Positions 1 through 12,608 are shown, numbered from the stretch's first letter. The stretch: 64,000 nucleotides of DNA from Anomaloglossus baeobatrachus (GCF_048569485.1 NC_134358.1:237667404-237731403); one strand, 5' to 3'. The notes: generated from the sequence alone by a model not told the origin. Program-made: numbers and translations.

Positions 1-425
1 GCCAGGAGGCAGGTCACGGACCACCAGGCAGTGCTGCAGGGGATGAGACCCGGATGAGCTCCCCCAAGAGGGCAGCGGCACCCAGAGACTTAGTTTACCC
101 TGCTTTATTGCTGAGTGAGTAACAGATTAACCCCTGCAACCAGTGAGCCTGGGCTCCCCCTGCACCCCATACCACCATCCAGAGTCCCGGGGCCTTCCCC
201 TACCCATGGAGGGTAACGTCATCTTGCTGCCCCACTCCATCACCCCGGGTACTCCCAACGGCAGCGGCGGTACTCCCAATAACCGCACACCACGGGTGGC
301 ATCACAAACTGTACATATCTCCCCTATAAATACCCCTTTATTTGGGTGTGACCCTTAGCCCCCCGGGTCCGGAGACCCTCGAGCCACGAGCAGTGACATC
401 CAGATCCGAGCGGTTCGACCGCTGC
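1..425 (+). mobile_element. LTR-like fossil (3' part of an LTR)
   Basis: This stretch shares a colinear series of landmarks with the LTR at 24251-25485: GCTGAGTGAGTA near 110, a C-rich block, CCCATACCACCA, a CCTACCCATGGAGGG segment matching CCTACCCACGGAGGG, CACGGGTGGCATCAC, and CTCGAGCCACGAGCAG near its end. It is read as the downstream part of a related but clearly older LTR in plus orientation. Its left end lies outside the window. It is a broken relic. Confidence 0.5.
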
Positions 426-433
426 CGGGGCGT

Positions 434-660
434 TTGCATGAGCAACTCCTGATGCTCCCAGTTGGAGCTGGCCAGAGGCTGAAAGGAGTAGAGCTACTGC
501 TTGAACCCACTCCAGGGGAGGCGTCATCTGTCAAGACACTTGTGGCCCGTGCATTGGTAGTAGTGATGGATGAGCAGTTACCAGTCAGATGTATCAATGT
601 GCTGGATGAGGTGTTCACCATTCTGGCTGGGACTTTTTGAGCAGAGGTCTTCGTGCCGGA
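434..660 (+). mobile_element. Retroelement pol-like relic
   Basis: A short plus-strand frame follows the LTR-like segment. Its translation (VARALVVV...PVRCINV...FTILAGT) resembles the segment between protease and reverse transcriptase in Ty3/gypsy-type polyproteins, where a pattern such as VAR-L-x8-PVRV-N is common. The assignment is by pattern only. It is a broken remnant of an old LTR element and ends where the Tc1 fragment begins at 677. Confidence 0.35.
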
Positions 661-676
661 TGGGAAGTACTCCATA

Positions 677-1435
677 CAGTGGGGAAAAACGTATTTAGTC
701 AGCCACCAATTGTGCAAGTTCTCCCACTTAAAAAGATGAGAGAATCCTGTAATTGACATCATAAGTAGACCACAACTATGAGAGACAACATGAGAAAACA
801 AATTCAGAAAACCACCTTGTCTGATTTTGCAAGATTTTATTTGCAAATTATGGTGGAAAAAAAGCATTTAGTCACCTAAAAACATGCAAGAATTCTGGCT
901 CTCACAGAACTGTAACTTGTTCTTTAACTCCTCTGTCCTCCACTCATTACCTGTAATAAGGGCACCTGTTTGAACTTGTTATCAGTATAAAAGACACTTG
1001 TCCACAACCTCAAACAGTTACACTCCAAACTCCACTATGGTGAAGACTAAAGAGCTGTCGAAGGAAACCAGAAACAAAATTGTATTCAAGCACCAGGCTG
1101 GGAAGACTAAGCAAGCAGCTTGGTGTGATGAAATCAACTGTGGGAGCAATAATAAGAAAATGGAAGACATACAAGACAACTAATAATCTCCCTTGATCTG
1201 GGGCTCCATGCAAGATCTCACCCCATGGTGACCCAAATGCCAGAACCATATGGGGGGGCCTAGTGAATGACCTCCATAGATCTGGGACCACCATAACAAA
1301 GGCTACCATCAGAAACACACTATGCTGCCAGGGACTCAGATCCTGCAATTCTAGACGTGTCCCCATGCTTAAGCCAGTACATGTTCAGGCCCGTCTGAAG
1401 TTTGCTAGAGAGCATTTGGATTTTACAGAAGAGTA
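677..1435 (+). mobile_element. Decayed Tc1/mariner fragment
   Basis: The left terminal repeat starts CAGTGGGGAAAAACGTATTT directly after a TA, the Tc1/mariner target. A promoter-like spacer follows. Near 1037 a translation MVKTKELSKETRNKIVFKHQ resembles the N-terminal helix-turn-helix of Tc1 transposases, which typically begin MGKTKELSKDxRxKIV. The rest, up to the FARE-like segment near 1400, is only recognisable piecewise and contains stops and shifts. The copy is cut at 1436 by the T2-like element. A possible continuation (a TCAGACCACAAA stretch resembling the SDxTK motif) begins at 4546, which would fit an insertion into this Tc1, but that match is weak. Confidence 0.65.
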
Positions 1436-4400
1436 TTAAAGGAGTTGTCTGACATAAACTCAAAAATTTTTGTTAAGCTAATCTGTGCTGTATTGTCATA
1501 TAAAACACCCCTACATTGTTATTTTTTGTTTTCTAACTTTTGTTCCTCTTGAATTATCCCTTTATTCTCTGCAGCTCTTTGTTTACATTCAGCTCCAGCA
1601 AGCATGATAACTTCCGGTGCTAAACCTCCCAGTCACAGCTGGCACCGCCCGGCCTCACTGTCTAGCCTTTCCCCAATGTCCAGCCTCGCCCCCTGCACAC
1701 ACATTCCCTGTCAGTACTCTGCCCCAGAACTGACCTCTTATCACTACAGCACTGGAAATAACAGCCCCACATCGGGCTCTGCACTCCCCACCACATCGGG
1801 CTCTGCACACCACACACACATATGGCTCTGCACAACACACACATTGGACTCTGCACCGCACACACACATAGGGCTCTGCACCACACACACACACATAGGG
1901 CTCTGCACCGCACACACACACATAGGGCTCTGCACACAACACACACATCGGACTCTGCACCGCACACACATCGGACTCTGCACTGCAGACACACATCGGA
2001 CTCTGCACCGCACACACACATATGGCTCTGCACCCCACACACATCGGACTCTGCACTGCACACACACATATGGCTCTGCACCGCACACACATCGGACTCT
2101 GCACCGCAGACACACATTGGACTCTGCACCGCACACACATAGGGCTCTGCACCGCACACACACATAGGGCTCTGCACCGCACACACATAGGGCTCTGCAC
2201 CGCCCACACACATAGGGCTCTGCACCCCACACACACATAGGGCTCTGCACCCCACACACACATAGGGCTCTGCACCGCACACACACATAGGGCTCTGCAC
2301 CCCACACACATCGGACTCTGCACTGCAGACACACATCGGACTCTGCACCGCAGACACACATGGGACTCTGCACCGCACACATACATAGGGCTCTGCACCG
2401 CACACACACATAGGGCTCTGCACCGCACACACACACAGGGCTCTGTACCCCACACACACATAGGGCTCTGCACCACACACACACATAGGGCTCTGCACCC
2501 CACACACATCGGACTCTGCACCGCAGACACACATGGGACTCTGCACCGCACACATACATAGGGCTCTGCACCGCACACACACATAGGGCTCTGCACCGCA
2601 CACACACACAGGGCTCTGTACCCCACACACACATAGGGCTCTGCACCACACACACACATAGGGCTCTGCACCCCACACACATCGGACTCTGCACCGCAGA
2701 CACACATCGGACTCTGCACTGCACACATACATAGGGCTCTGCACCGCACACACACATAGGGCTCTGCACCGCACACACACATAGGGCTCTGCACCGCACA
2801 CACACACAGGGCTCTGTACCCCACACACACATAGGGCTCTGCACCCCACACACACATCGGACTCTGCACCCCACACACACATAGGGCTGTGCACCGCACA
2901 CACACATAGGGCTGTGCACCGCACAAACACATAGGGCTCTGCACCGCGCACACACATAGGGCTCTGCACCCCACACACACATATGGCTCTGCACCCCACA
3001 CACACATATGGCTCTGCACCCCACACACACATAGGGCTCTGCACCGCACACAAATATAGGGCTCTGCACCCCACACATACATAGGGCTCTGCACCCCACA
3101 CACACATAGGGCTCTGCACCCCATACACACATAGGGCTCTGCACCGCACACACACATAGGGCTCTGCACCGCACAAACACATAGGGCTCTGCACCGCGCA
3201 CACACATAAGACTCTGCACCCCACACACACATAGGGCTCTGCACCCCACACACACATATGGCTCTGCACCCCACAAGCACATAGGGCTCTGCACACCACA
3301 CACACATATGGCTCTGCGCCCCACACACACATAGGGCTCTGCACCGCACACACACATAGGGCTCTGCACCGCACATACACAAAGGGCTGTGCACCGCACA
3401 CACACACATATGGCTCTGCACCCCACACACATCAGACTCTGCACCGCACACACACATATGGCTCTGCACCGCACACACATCGGACTCTGCACCGCAGACA
3501 CACATCGGACTCTGCACCGCACACACACATAGGGCTCTGCACTGCACACACACATAGGGCTCTGCACCGCACACACAAATCGGACTCTGCACCCCACACA
3601 CACATAGGGCTCTGCACCACACACACACACATAGGGCTCTGCACCCCACACACACATAGGGCTCTGCACACCACACACACATAGGGCTCTGCACACCACA
3701 CACACATAGGGCTCTGCACCGCACACACACACATAGGGCTCTGCACCGCACACACACATAGGGCTCTGCACCGCACACACACATATGGCTCTGCACCCCA
3801 CACATACATCGGGCTCTGCAACCCCCCCACACACACACACACGGCGCTCTGTACCGACCTCCCCACCATCGTTCTGTACCGACCCCTTACCTCCATAGGG
3901 AACACATGTAGGGAATACATACTTACCCCTCTTTGGTCCCCGCCACTCCTGCACGTTCGTCCGCTCTCTAGTCTGGATATATCAGCACAGTAGTGACGTC
4001 ACCTCTGTTCTGAAACTGTCAGACACAGACTGCACGGGCAGTGATGAGAAGCAGCGCTGCGCTCCCTCTCATCGGTGATTTCAAATATATCGGCATCTGT
4101 GATCTGTGATGCCGGTACATTTGCATGTGCGATCCTGAGCAGGGGGCCTGGTGCTGGCGGTGACACCGTGGGCAGCCGCCGCCAGGCTCCTCCCCTCAGC
4201 TCACGGGTCCCACAGCAGTGCCGGGGGAAGTTGCGGGGAGAGTACGGGGTGCAGAGGAATGTGTGGGAGGGTGCAGAGAAGGGGTGCGGGGACTCACGCA
4301 CTGTACCCGCCCAGCAGGGCGGCAACATGCTGTTCCCAGATTTGCATGTCAACATGGTCCTGCCCATGTTGACGTGAAATGACCGTAAGCAGCAAAATCG

Positions 4401-4545
4401 CACAGAAGCAGTCACCTGACCACTCTGAGCCGGGGGAGAGGGGCTGACAGCAGGGCAGGTAAGCGCTCACTATCTACTTACCTGCCCCAATGTAGCCCAA
4501 TAGGGGAAAAAAAAAAAGTCAAAATAAGCCGGATAACCCCTTTAA
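1436..4545. mobile_element. T2/Kolobok-like MITE with internal minisatellite
   Basis: The element starts TTAAAGGAGTTGTCTGAC at 1436 and ends GGATAACCCCTTTAA at 4545. These ends are inverted repeats (TTAAAGGRGTTRTCYG) and both carry TTAA, the target duplicated by Kolobok/T2 elements, which are abundant MITEs in frogs. No transposase is visible. About two thirds of the interior is the 25-bp tandem array at 1770-3885. The outer portions (1440-1765 and 3890-4540) look like ordinary unique MITE interior, with GC-rich sequence near 4140-4320. The Kolobok assignment rests on termini and target site only. Confidence 0.6.
1770..3885. repeat. 25-bp minisatellite (about 80 units)
   Basis: Tandem units of the form CACACACATAGGGCTCTGCACCG repeat from about 1770 to 3885. 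The basic unit is 25 bp and varies by dinucleotide steps in the CA run. Three core variants recur: TAGGGCTCTG, TATGGCTCTG and TCGGACTCTG, often in short runs, which suggests block duplication. Because 25 is not a multiple of three and no unit has a stop on the minus strand, several minus frames stay open for 490-740 codons, encoding cysteine-rich nonsense. There is no sign that any of it is translated. Confidence 0.95.
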
Positions 4546-5084
4546 TCAGACCACAAAGGCAGAGGGAACATTAGAGGTGGACAACGGTTCAGGCTGTGTG
4601 CACACACTGCATTTTTGGATACAATAAATTAATGGATATATTTATTTAAATAGTTTAAAGCTTAAAAAAAGAGTAAAAATACCATACATATGCAGGAAAT
4701 AGATTTGATTGTAAACCAGAACAAGGCTGTCATGGGTGTGTCATGCGTGACAGACAATCATGTAGTTTCTGGCAATAGAAGGTCACAGTGTTTGGCTACA
4801 CAGAATGCTCCCTAACTTTCTATTGTTCCTGCTGTCAGTATTCATTGGTATAGGTAGCTTTCATGCTGGATTTTCATCTCTTACCCTTTTGGACCCAGCA
4901 GGAGCTCGACTTCCACCCAGTTGCTGATCGTCAGTATTCTCTTAGTGCTTAAATCCTCCCTTCTTCTTTGGACTTATGCTGGTGATATTATTCAGTTAAT
5001 TCTAGCTCTGGTTGCATGCAGGTGGCTTGTACTCGTCTGTAGTATCATTGCTGAAGCTTTGCTGAACTCGTTACAAAGGTACAT
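4546..5084. other. Unassigned; possible old LTR fragment
   Basis: No gene is seen. From about 4729 the sequence starts TGTCATGGGTGTGTCATG and runs as promoter-like, moderately AT-rich sequence. A stretch with a similar style at 5990-6232, ending CGTGACA, may be its other part, separated by the dispersed repeat at 5085-5990. This would make an old solo LTR of TGTCA...TGACA type. Both halves are broken relics and the link between them is inference. Confidence 0.25.
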
Positions 5085-5158
5085 ATTTACATAGGTTGAA
5101 AAAAGACCTAGGTCCATCTAGTTCAACCTTCCTCCACCAATTCTACATTTTGTACCTA

Positions 5159-5730
5159 AAGGGGGCTTTACACGCTGCGACATCGCTAATGCGGAGTCGT
5201 TGGGATCATGGAATTTGTGACGCACATCCGGCCGCATTAGCGATGTTGCTGCGTGTGACACCGATGAGCGATTTTGCATCGTTGCAAAAACGTGCAAAAT
5301 CGCTCATCGGTGACATGGGGGTCCATTCTCGATATCGTTACTGCAGCAGTAACGATGTAGTTCGTCGCTCCTGCGGCAGCACACATCGCTATGTGTGACA
5401 CCGCAGGAACGATGAACCTCTCCTTACCTGCCTCCCGGCCGCTATGAGGAAGGAAGGAGGTGGGTGGGATGTTCCGGCCACTCATCTCAGCCCCTCCGCT
5501 TCTATTGGGCGGCCGCTCAGTGATGTCGCTGTGACGCCGCACGGACCGCCCCCTTAGAAAGGAGGCGGTTCGCCGGTCACAGCGACGTCGCCGGGCAGGT
5601 AAGTATGTGTGACGGGTCTGCGCGATGTTGTGCGGCACGGGCAGCAATTTGCCCGTGTTACACAACAGATGGGGGCGGGTACCCACGCTAGCGATATCGG
5701 GACCGATATCGCAGCGTGTAAAGTAGCCTT
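5159..5730. mobile_element. CpG-rich foldback MITE, copy 1
   Basis: This 572-bp element has near-perfect inverted ends: AAGGGGGCTTTACACGCTGC at the left, and the reverse complement of the right end reads AAGGCTACTTTACACGCTGC. TA flanks both sides (5157-5158 and 5731-5732). The interior is full of short CpG-containing palindromes (ATCGCTAATGC, GCGATTTTGC/GCAAAATCGC, GATATCG). There is no coding capacity. Related copies are at 61400-61959 and 63518-64000, and a divergent piece lies at 18914-19041. TA flanks suggest a Tc1/mariner-type or similar source transposase, but this is not proven. Confidence 0.8.
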
Positions 5731-5845
5731 TAGTCACTTATAACCGACAATGTTCTGTGTACTGAGGAAATCATCCATCCTTTTTTTAAAGGAGTTATGG
5801 TATCTGCTATTACTACGTCTTGTGGTAGGGCATTCCACAATCTGG

Positions 5846-5946
5846 CTGCTCTAACTGTAAAGAACTCTTTTTCTTATTTAGCTGCCGTAATCACTTTTCA
5901 TCCAGCGGCTAAATAGGAAAGGTTTCTTTACAGTTAGAGCAGCCTG
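5846..5946. repeat. Inverted duplication (hairpin)
   Basis: GGCTGCTCTAACTGTAAAGAA at about 5847 is mirrored by TTCTTTACAGTTAGAGCAGCC ending near 5945, with inner arms TTATTTAGCTGC and GCGGCTAAATAG. The arms are about 42 bp with a loop of roughly 15 bp. It is an inverted duplication within the dispersed repeat. Confidence 0.8.
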
Positions 5947-6239
5947 AGTCATCTGTGGATAAGTCTCCCATGTGCCCCCCTTATGTCTTACTTTAACATT
6001 TAGTGGTATTGATGAGGAGCTTATCCAACCCGTTGCCTATTTAGGGTCCAGCACTAGGGTCAGGTACCCGGCTCGGCACATAGGTGTGGAACCTATCTAG
6101 GGTGGTGAGGGACCCCAGGGACCAGCTGCAGTTTTAGTCAGGGGTCACCATCTCCCCCTTTCCTAGACGCAGGTGTCCTCTTCCCTTTCCTGTCGCCACT
6201 CGCTTCGTACTTCCCCGTACCTAGCGTGACAGAGGCTGG

Positions 6240-6942
6240 GAAGATAAAATATGAAGGATTAGCTTCAATGTGTAACTCTGGATCTTACAAATACTTGGAG
6301 ATGTGCTCGGTTTAGCTCTGCTCCAATGAGTGGATCAGTAATTTATGGCTGACAGATGGGACTCCTGTGGTCTGGCTCCTCTTTTGATTAGCCGGCATGG
6401 CACAATGTCATCGTTGCAACTTGAACACACAACGACAGACAAGATCGGCTAAGCAAATGAGGAGCCACAGATGCTGGCAGGTAGGAGTTACTTCTTGGGG
6501 CTCCCATCTAGTGGCCATGGATAGCTGACCTGGCCACTGGGCCAGAGTCCTGCACATTTATTTGTTCATCTGTAGTAGATAGATGTCGGTCCTGACTTAT
6601 ATTATTAGGCATGTTGGAAGGTTTGATAAAGGGTTGGACAGGTACTTAGCGCTATCTCCAAAAAGTAGCACTAGGTGAATTTCTGTTCTTTACAAATGGT
6701 TTTCCAATGGAACATAGCCAGTAAGTCTCCATACAAAGCTGGCCTTCTTCAGAAAAGCCTCAAAAATGTAAATATGTTGGCCTCTTGACATAGATACAGA
6801 TAAGGATTTGTTCACATCTACATTGTGGTTTCATTTATTACATAAGTTACATCTCTAGGCTGGATCCATCATAAGACAAAGATCAGTTGAGACTGATGAC
6901 CACATTGACTGTCACCGCCCTCTCTCTGCATCTAGAGGCTTG
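6240..6942. other. Unassigned intergenic sequence
   Basis: No open frame, tandem repeat or recognisable element end was found here. The sequence is AT-moderate and looks unique by eye. Confidence 0.5.
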
Positions 6943-7596
6943 TGACAGAATCTGGGCAAGAGTCTCTCTGTGCTGTCTGATCTGAGACCCATCACATTAA
7001 ATATATTCCCATTCCTTTGGTGCTGAAAGGGTTAATGTCAGTTTTACTTTCCAGCAGCTTCTGACTCCTGGCCTCAGGTGTTTCCGGTTGGTGACCACTC
7101 CTTTCCCTTATATATGATCACATCTCCCAGTAGAGGGGCCGGTTATTCTGATTCATTCTGAAATTAGGTTTCGAGGTGGAAGGAGCTGCTGGAACCCTTG
7201 TTGTGTGAAGTGGTGTAAGTTGCAGTCCTGGTGTCTGACTGCAACAGTAAAGTTGGACTTTATTCTTTGTTATTTCCCCTGTCTGTTGTACCTTCCTTTC
7301 ATGTTGTTTTAGTGCAGAGTTGGGACTAGCGATCCTCACCTGCCAGCTCACTAGCCACGGTTATTGCAGGGCTTCTTAGAATTTTAGGCATCTTGCTCGG
7401 CGACAGGTGTAGAACCTTTATAGGGCTTGCTAGGAGTGCAGGTTGCAGCTGCATGTGAGTGCAGGAGGTGTCCCATCATCACCCTCCCTAGTGCCAGAGC
7501 CCACCATTGTTAAAGTGTCAACGGTGTACCCCTTGTTTGTTGTGGTGAAACCACTGTTTGTTGTGTGTCTCGACCTTCCCCAAGTCCATACGTGAC
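6943..7596 (+). mobile_element. Possible solo LTR fossil
   Basis: The stretch opens TGTGACAGAATCTGGG and closes near CCATACGTGACTG. It contains a TATATATG promoter-like run near 7110 and a block (CTCGGCGACAGGTGTAGAACC) that resembles CTCGGCACATAGGTGTGGAACC at about 6072, so two related relics seem to lie side by side. It is broken, old and of uncertain family. Confidence 0.3.
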
Positions 7597-8012
7597 TGTA
7601 CCTGTTGAAGTTTCTGTCGTTTTGCCAAGAAAAATAGTGCAAAATATGGGAAAATATGAAAAAAATGTGATTTTCCGATGTAGATTATTCTGCTGATTTG
7701 AGCCGTCTTGATTTGTTGGCTGCTAGTCGTCTGACATTTGACCACCTATGTCAGGACCACTTGAGCTGTCAGACACCACAGTCTGGATTTTATAATGACA
7801 TTAGGCTGCTTATATTTAGTTCATTGATAAATATTTTACATGATGATAATGTAGAGCTTATGCAATAAAATATGTGTATATTTCCACCATAGTGTATACA
7901 CCAGATTATGCTATCAATAACTGCTCGGTGAGGATCTGACCTCTGGGATATCAAAGGATACATACCTAGCTTTGTGTTTGGGAATTATAGCACTGTTCTT
8001 CAGTTAATAAAA
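7597..8012. other. Unassigned AT-rich flank of the LINE
   Basis: No gene or recognisable repeat is seen. It ends in GAAAGCCT, the left copy of the LINE target duplication. Confidence 0.5.
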
Positions 8013-8544
8013 GAAAGCCTTTTTTTTTTGTTTTTTTTTTAATCCAATCAATTTTTATCGTAGGAAGTTACATTACAAAAAGGAGAAATTCAGGTATCAT
8101 TGGCAATAATACACAAAGAAAACAACGCTGTAACATGTGGTAGTATCACCTTTGATTATGATTCACATTTCCTGTCACACCACCACCAATCATGTCTGAT
8201 GCAAGCTGCAACTTTTTTTAGGTTAATCAATACCCAATACGTATAGAGTCAACCTACCAATTTACTCTTTAATCCTCAAAACGAGGGATCCAAACAACCA
8301 GAACCAGAGAGTAAGAAAGGAAGATAAGAAAAGGGAGGGAAGAGAGAGGTGGGGGAGAGGGGGAGGACCATGGATGGTTGCAAGGAAGCAACCAGGGAGG
8401 GGGAGGGGGGAGGGAGGGAATTGGATGGCGTTTCGGGGTAGCCCGAGCAGTAACAACAACAGAGATTTAAACACCTTGAATATTGACATGTGGTATGGGT
8501 GAACTCCCTGCGTAACACTCTCTTTGACCCTATTTGACCCATTT

Positions 8545-11500
8545 TTAATTATCAACAGTTTGCCCTGGAGACAGATGCCTGACAGGGGATGCATATACAG
8601 AGTTTAGCCACGTGTCCCAAATCTGAAGTATTTTGTTTTTGGCGCGGATGGAGTGAGCCAGACAGAACTCGTATTGGCATTGGAGATTAATTCGGTTATA
8701 TAGTTCAACTAATGTAGGCGTCTTTGGGGATTTCCAGTGCAAACTTATGCAATATCTGGCAGCTACTAGAATGTGAACTAATAAACCCCTGGATTCCCAA
8801 GAGAACTCCTCTATACCCACGTTTAGCACTGCCAGACCTGGATTCGGATTAATAGGATTGCCTGTCAGCTCACCCATCAGGCCAAACACCTCCAACCAGA
8901 ACGAGAAAACCTTGGGACAAGCCCACCAGCAGTGACCAAGAGTACCCCTTTGGAGGCAGCCCTTCCAACAATGTGGTGAATAATTTGGGAGGAACTGTGC
9001 TAAGTTGGCTGGGGACCGATACCATCGCAGGTGTACTTTTTTCAGTTGCTCCAGATGATTTATACACTTGGAATATTTTTGGATATTTGCTGATGCCGAG
9101 TGCCAGTTTGAAGGAGAGGTAGAGACACTCAACTCCACATCCCATTTATTCATATAAGGAGATTTTTGCTCTTCGGGGGGGTTATTGAGCCATTTGTATG
9201 TCGAGGAGATACCTTTGGATTTAATTATCTTTTTAAATACCAAAGCCTTTGTTGTAGGTAACAGAGGATTCGACTTTGGAGGAAATTTAGAGGCCAGAAA
9301 ATGACTAATTTGGATGTGTTGATAGAAACAGCCCTTTAAAGAGGGGTGTTCCCGTACTATTTCATTAAAGGGGTTAACACCTAAATCAGAGTATAGATCC
9401 GCCAGCACTGTAATGCCCGATCCCTCCCACCTGGCCAGATTCAAAAAGGGGATTTGAGATTCCAACGACTTGAGGGAAATCTCTGAAAGAGGAATCTGAA
9501 TCTTATGAATCAAGTCATTTCGCCAGACCTCCAGGGAGGCTGACATGGTGGGAACACACGGGGAGAACCGTGAACGGCTCAAATATTCTGCTTCCATCAT
9601 TCTTCTGACCGAGCCCTGGCGGGACAGGAAATTTTCAATCTGAGCCCATCTATGTGAATTACCTGGACGCCACCATTCCTTTAGTGATTCAATTAGTAAG
9701 GCTTTATAATATGCCGATATGTTTGGGGTGCCCATTCCCCTAAGTCATATGGGGGGGTATAACACTTTACCTGCGACCGTAGCCCTTTTATTACCCCAGA
9801 CAAATTTGTTAGTCAACGATTGAAGTTTCATCAGGGTTTTGTGAGAAATTTTGATGGGAAGGCATCTGAGCACATACAATATTTTGGGTAAGAAAACCAT
9901 TTTAAAGGACTGTATCCTGGCCATCCAGGACAATGATATTTTTTCATACCTTCCCAATTCCTTTTCTAAATTTTGGATCAGAGGTTCCAAATTTTCTTTA
10001 ATTAACATCTGCGATGGTGTCAGCTTAATACAAAATAAGGTATCCTCCCCCTGTCGCACCATTTGAATTGAAAGGCCCCCTCCAGCGCACTCCTGGCCTC
10101 CACCGGTACATTAAACGGCAGTATCAAAGACTTTGCCGCATTAAGCTTATAATACGACACTTTAGAAAAGTTTGATAATGTGTTCACCACTGCTGGAATC
10201 GACACTGCAAGGTTAGAACAGGAAATTATCACATCGTCTGCGTATAAACCAAGTTTATGTTCAAATTCCCCAACTCTTATACTAGAAATGGCTATGTTTT
10301 TTCGTATAGCTTCCGCCAGAGGTTCTACCACTAAAGCAAAAATAGCGGGAGACAATGGACACCCCTGGCGGGTGCCATTACTTATTTGAAATTTAGATGA
10401 CAGAAACCCCGATGCCAACACTGACGCATTTGGGTAAGAGTAGAGGGCTAGAATGGATGACTTGATTTCCCCCAAGAACCCGAATTTTGTTAGAACTCTC
10501 TCCAGGTATCCCCAGTGCACCCTGTCAAAGGCTTTTTCAGCATCAAGAGACAGGAATGCACTGGGTTCACCCGATATCTCCACCAGTCCAATAAAGTCAA
10601 GCATCCGTCTGGTGCCATCCTTAGATTGCCTCCCTGTCACAAACCCAACTTGGTCTGGAGCCACTAAGGTCGGGATCACTTTATGAAGTCTATCTGCCAC
10701 TAGTTTGGCATAAATTTTAACATCACAATTTAGGAGTGAAATGGGCCTAAAATTACCCGGGGTGTCTGCAGGTTTCCCTGGCTTGGGTAGCGTGATAATA
10801 ATCGCTTCTAAGTTGTCTGGGGAAATTGACCCTTTATTTTACCAAAAATTGAAGGTTTTTGACATAAAGGGGGACAGAGTGGATGTAAATTGTTTGTAAT
10901 ATTCGTATGGCAGCCCATCGGGGCCCGGGGCAGAGTTAGACTTAGTCATTTTGATGGCACCTAGGATTTCATGTGTAGTAAAGGGAAGATTAAGTTCCTC
11001 TAATTGCTCATCTGAGACCCGGGGAAGATCCAGGGTGTCTAGGAAACCCTGTATATCCACTTGAGTCGGCTGTGACGTATTGGAATCATATTTTAGATTA
11101 TACAGGGCCTCATAGTATTTCGCAAATGCTTCTGCTATTTCAATGGGATGTCTAGTGATTGTTCCGTTTGGGTCCCTCAGGAATTCTATTTTAGATTGGA
11201 TCTCACGTTTTTTCGTCCTTCTTGCCAATAAGGACCCCGCTCTATCCCCCATAGCATAAAATGTCGATCTATTTTTTTTAAGATTATGTTCGTATTTTTG
11301 CAGGAGTAGGGATCTTAGTTGGAATCTATGGGTTACAATTTCTTTAGTCAAGTTAGGGGATGCTTTGGCTTTATTCAGGGATTCAAGGTGATGAATACGG
11401 GTTAATATATATTTAATATCTGCGTCTTTTTTCCTTTTTTGGATGGAGGCTATTTTTATGAGCTGCCCTCTGACTACTGCTTTATGAGCAGCCCACAGGG

Positions 11501-12334
11501 TCTCGTCAGAAATTTCCCCATTATTATTAAGTTTAAAATATTCTGTTAACACTGACTCTACTTCATCATGTACCTTCTGCCTACCAAGCAAGCTGGTATT
11601 CAGTCTCCACCTAGGGGAATTTTGAACATTAAAGCTACCCTGAACAGACAAAGAGATCGGCGCATGATCTGTCCAAGTAATTAAACCAATATCAGCTGCC
11701 ACACAATTACTTATAGATTTGCTGTCGACCAAAAAAAAATAAATTCTACTGTATGAGCGATGCCTGGAAGAGAAGAATGTATAGTCTCTTTCTGATGCGT
11801 GCAAATATCTCCAGATGTCATGAAAATGGAATTCATTGATGAGATGCTTAAGTTCCTTAGCATGTGGGATGCTGGTGTTGGAGCAATCCATGGAGCGTAT
11901 TACAGGTATATTAAAGTCTCCACAGATGATTTCCGCCCCTGTGGCAGTATCTTTGAATGCTTGGAAAAATTTCCTAGCAAAGGTCAATTGTGATGAATTT
12001 GGGGAGTAGACCGTTGCCAAGGTATAAGGGACGCTGTTGATATAACAAGACAAAATAATATATCTTCCATCCGCTCCATAACTGACATTTATCAATTTAA
12101 AGGCCACTGAGTTCTTTATTAAAATGGCCACTCTTCCTCTTTTTTTTAGTCATTAGCAAAAAAGGTGTGTTGGAACCTTGGATGAAGTAGCCGTTTATTA
12201 TCTGTGGAAAGAAGGTGGGTCTCCTGAATGCACGCTATATCACAGTTAGATGCCTTCACCTCTCTCCACATCATTGACCTTTTTGCTGGGGAGTTGAGTC
12301 CGTTCACATTAATAGACAATATCTTAATTCTCAT
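8545..12334 (-). pseudogene. LINE ORF2 (endonuclease-reverse transcriptase), disrupted
   Basis: ORF2 of the LINE, about 1,260 codons, encodes the apurinic-like endonuclease and reverse transcriptase used for target-primed reverse transcription. Endonuclease motifs are NVNGLN and CIQETHL at the N-terminus, ICGDFNIP, and TDHAPIS. Reverse transcriptase motifs follow: APGPDGLPYEYY, FRPISLLN, AEKAFDRVHW, NGTRQGCPLSP and the catalytic YADDV. The C-terminal part (9735-8545) is a tryptophan- and cysteine-containing tail. The frame is broken about four times: a 1-nt slip in an A8 run of the coding strand near 12140, an in-frame stop near 10840, a frame change near 10050 and an in-frame stop near 9740. 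The catalytic motifs themselves look intact. The copy cannot make full ORF2p. Confidence 0.9.
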
Positions 12335-12608
12335 ATTGGAGCCGCAGGGGGGTTTGAATTCCTAGGAACGCCATCAGGGATGAGAGGGGCTAGACCAGCA
12401 AGGAATTGAGAGAAATTTCCAGAAAAAATTAAGGAACATTTGTGAGAAGAGGAACAAAAACAAAAAAAATCCAACAACACCGGTTTGCCCCGAGTAGGGT
12501 GCCCGGTGTATAACCGCTCGCCATAGGCGAGAACATCAGGGGGGCTACGTGACATCCCGTGTCACAGGAGCAGGGACAGCAGGTGCCATAAGCAGGAAGG
12601 AGTCCCAG

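Larger units (their letters stand above)
5085..5990 (+). repeat. Dispersed LINE/SINE-like repeat, split by a MITE
   Basis: The segments 5085-5156 (GGTTGAAAAAAGACCTAGGTCCATC...) and 5733-5990 (CTTGTGGTAGGGCATTCCACAATCTGGCTGCTC...) look like two parts of a repeat I recall as common in frog genomes. They are separated by the foldback MITE at 5159-5730. I cannot name the family. The distal part carries an inverted duplication around 5846-5946. Confidence 0.5.

Noticed and set aside
1604-2240. Plus-strand histidine/threonine-rich frames over the same array
   Set aside because: Same tandem repeat read on the other strand; artefact of composition.
1655-3954. Minus-strand frames of 588-736 codons, cysteine-rich
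   Set aside because: They translate the 25-bp minisatellite in rotating phase (VQSPMCV, AEPYVCV, CRALCVC are three phases of one unit). No start context, no non-repeat domain.
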